From positions 3,286,001-3,350,000 of the forward strand of contig CP115858.1 of NCBI GenBank assembly GCA_027920525.1: a DNA stretch of 64,000 nt. Reading direction: 5' to 3'. Within the stretch, counting starts at the first letter, position 1; every line of letters begins with the position of its first letter. Below the pieces are notes generated by a model. It was given only the letters and a program-made list of their open reading frames with translations, had not been told where the DNA came from and did not search any database. Position numbers and translations under genes: made by a program. This stretch comes from Chryseobacterium daecheongense. Lineage in GTDB: Bacteria; Bacteroidota; Bacteroidia; Flavobacteriales; Weeksellaceae. This document shows, one piece after another, positions 62,379 through 64,000 of the stretch.

Positions 62379-62421
62379 TAATTTTTTTTGAATATTTGTT
62401 TTTGGAATTGAAAAAATGTAA

Positions 62422-63921
62422 TTATAATTTGTAAATTTCCAATAAATCAGCAATTTTTCTGTCATTTGCCAATCTTGGTATTTTATTTTGTCCTCCCAGT
62501 TTGCCCTGAGATTTTGCATATTCCTGAAATGCATTTTTTTTCAGAAGCGTAATGTGCAGCTTTTGCAAGATGTTTCCTGAAATAAGATCATCATAGTAGG
62601 TGTTACGTTTGCGTAGCTGATTATCCAGTTCATCCTTGAAAAGTTGAAGGTTTACAGGTTCTTTTTCGAATTCGATCAACCATTCATGATATGGGAGTCC
62701 GTCAATGGGAGTTACCTGCGGAGCCAGATGGAACTCTGTAATCTGAGCGGGAAACTTTTCTAAAGTGGCTTTGATGGCTTCCTCTACTTCGTAAGCTATG
62801 ACATGTTCTCCAAAAGCGGATGTAAAATGTTTTGTTCGCCCACTTACTAAGATCCGGTGAGGATTTTTGCTGATAAATCGCACAACATCCCCGATAGAGT
62901 AAGCCCACAGTCCGGAATTGGTTGTTAATATCAAAGCATAATCCTTATTTAGTTCAATATCCTTTAGTGTTAATCTTCGGGCATCCGGTTTCCCGTATTC
63001 CTCTAACGGAATGAATTCATAAAAAATACCATGATGGGTAAGAAGGAGTAGTCCTTCTTTGGTATAGCTATCCTGAAACGCAAAAAAGCCTTCTGAAGCA
63101 GGAAAGGTTTGGATGATATCAACCGGTCCGCCCAGAAGATCCTCCATTTTATCACGATACGGCTCATAGTTTACTCCTCCGGTAACAATAAGCTGAAGAT
63201 TTGGAAAAAGTTGTTTGATCTTTTTACCATGCTTTTCAGTAAGCTTTTCAAAATACATGATGAGCCATGGCGGAATTCCCGATATCAGGGTCATATTTTC
63301 TTTCTCTGTTTCTTCTACAATTTTATCAACCTTGGTTTCCCAATCTTCAATGATATTCGTTTCCCAGCTTGGGAGACGATTTTTTTGCAGATAGTTAGGA
63401 ATGTGGTGGGCTACAATGCCTGAGAGACGTCCTGTCTTTATTCCATACACTTCTTCAAGAACAGGGCTTCCCTGCAGGAAAATCATTTTTCCATTGACGA
63501 AATCAGCGTTTTTTTTCTGGGAAATATAATGGAATAATGCACTTTGAGCTGCTGCTACCTGAAAGGGCATTCCTTCTTTTGAAATGGGAATGTATTTTGA
63601 TCCTGAAGTTGTTCCCGAGGTTTTGGCAAAGTATTGGGGAGTTTCCGGCCAAAGGATATTTGCTTGTCCTTTTTTTACCCGTTCGATGTAAGGCTTTAAA
63701 TCTTCATAATCGGATACAGGTACTTTTTCCTGGAAGTCTTGTACAGACTGAATATTTTCGAATTGATGTTCTCTTCCAAAAAGAGTCTTTTTTGCAGTAT
63801 CAATCAGTGATAAAAGCAATTTTTCCTGATCCTTTTCTGCATTCTTTTTGAATTCTTCGGCTTTTTGGACATGTTTTTTTGCCCAGGCCAGTGCTATATT
63901 TTTCTTTAGGAAGCTTAACAT
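62422..63921 (-). CDS. GH3 family acyl-adenylate enzyme
   Basis: A 499-residue enzyme of the GH3 family, named for plant auxin-amino-acid synthetases. It belongs to the ANL superfamily, which adenylates a carboxylate. The ATP-binding motif is at residues 101-110 (TSGTTSGSKY), and later motifs include IVTGGVNYEPYRDKM, WAYSIGDVVRFISKNPHRI and SGRTKHFTSAFGEHV. Bacterial members exist across Bacteroidetes, but their substrates are mostly unknown, so auxin need not be involved. A -7 box ends 4 bases before the start. Confidence 0.93.
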   Translation of the reverse strand: MLSFLKKNIALAWAKKHVQKAEEFKKNAEKDQEKLLLSLIDTAKKTLFGREHQFENIQSVQDFQEKVPVSDYEDLKPYIERVKKGQANILWPETPQYFAKTSGTTSGSKYIPISKEGMPFQVAAAQSALFHYISQKKNADFVNGKMIFLQGSPVLEEVYGIKTGRLSGIVAHHIPNYLQKNRLPSWETNIIEDWETKVDKIVEETEKENMTLISGIPPWLIMYFEKLTEKHGKKIKQLFPNLQLIVTGGVNYEPYRDKMEDLLGGPVDIIQTFPASEGFFAFQDSYTKEGLLLLTHHGIFYEFIPLEEYGKPDARRLTLKDIELNKDYALILTTNSGLWAYSIGDVVRFISKNPHRILVSGRTKHFTSAFGEHVIAYEVEEAIKATLEKFPAQITEFHLAPQVTPIDGLPYHEWLIEFEKEPVNLQLFKDELDNQLRKRNTYYDDLISGNILQKLHITLLKKNAFQEYAKSQGKLGGQNKIPRLANDRKIADLLEIYKL

Positions 63922-63925
63922 GGTT

Positions 63926-63933
63926 CAAATTTA
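63926..63933 (-). promoter_or_regulatory. -7 box of GH3 gene (TAAATTTG)
   Basis: A perfect TAnnTTTG box on the minus strand ends 4 bases before the ATG at 63921, predicting a leaderless mRNA. Confidence 0.5.
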
Positions 63934-63969
63934 TAAATAACTAAATAATCTGAGAATACTTTTATGGAA

Positions 63970-64000
63970 TATGAAATAAAAAAAAACCGATGATAGCCTC
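63970..64000 (-). terminator. Possible truncated terminator of an upstream gene
   Basis: On the minus strand the window edge reads GAGGCTATCATCGG followed by a run of T. This looks like the 3' arm and T tract of a terminator whose other arm lies beyond the window. Confidence 0.35.

Overview
The window is a 64 kb piece of an A/T-rich chromosome from a Flavobacteriia bacterium. Chryseobacterium or a close Weeksellaceae relative is my best guess. The signs are three TonB-dependent receptors, five proteins with type IX secretion (T9SS) type B C-terminal domains, exosortase XrtF, families restricted to this phylum (DUF4271, DUF4293, DUF4296, DUF5689, DUF6146, DUF6702), and promoters of the Bacteroidetes form TTG-N19/20-TAnnTTTG. 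I see no rRNA, tRNA, CRISPR array or insertion sequence. No gene-free stretch exceeds about 235 bases, so there are no large unexplained gaps. Most of the window is ordinary housekeeping DNA.

Layout. Positions 1-6.4 kb (all minus) hold a sensor kinase and response regulator, a lipoprotein with a repeated His/Cys motif, a very Cys-rich small protein, and a TonB receptor whose N-terminus carries two heavy-metal-associated (HMA) domains; this looks like a metal-handling locus. 6.6-10 kb holds small genes, a four-helix-bundle (23S intervening-sequence type) gene between inverted repeats, and an oligopeptidase B-like protease. 10.2-20.5 kb is housekeeping: hemD/DUF4271, polyprenol-phosphate mannose synthase/DUF4296, tgt/lptFG, birA, rsfS-ftsH, LUD-cdsA-psd. 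20.6-28.8 kb holds an MsbA-like ABC exporter, an M28 peptidase, rho, superoxide dismutase and a secreted nuclease. 29-33.2 kb is a TonB receptor plus DUF5689 lipoprotein. 33.3-36.8 kb is an apparent amino-sugar recycling operon (AmgK-like kinase, RapZ C-terminal domain, MurU-like transferase, LOG protein, DUF6702). 36.9-46.4 kb holds xrtF and its partner, a CDF metal exporter, asd, a third TonB receptor, nadB-nadC and a nitroreductase.

46.5-60.6 kb is the most distinctive region: five large T9SS type B surface proteins around a dnaB-rnhA pair. Three start with an L-type lectin domain and two with a PPC-like domain. Their C-terminal halves fall into two sequence types arranged A-A-B-[rnhA-dnaB]-B-A, which suggests recombination across the replication genes. 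DnaB itself ends in an acidic tip (DDDDDFPF) like that of single-stranded-DNA-binding protein. The window closes with an MFS transporter, a small lipoprotein and a GH3-family acyl-adenylate enzyme.

A recurring feature is the position of the TAnnTTTG -7 box. At about ten genes it ends only 2-10 bases before the start codon, which predicts leaderless or nearly leaderless mRNAs. Two hairpins have a 3' arm that itself forms such a box.
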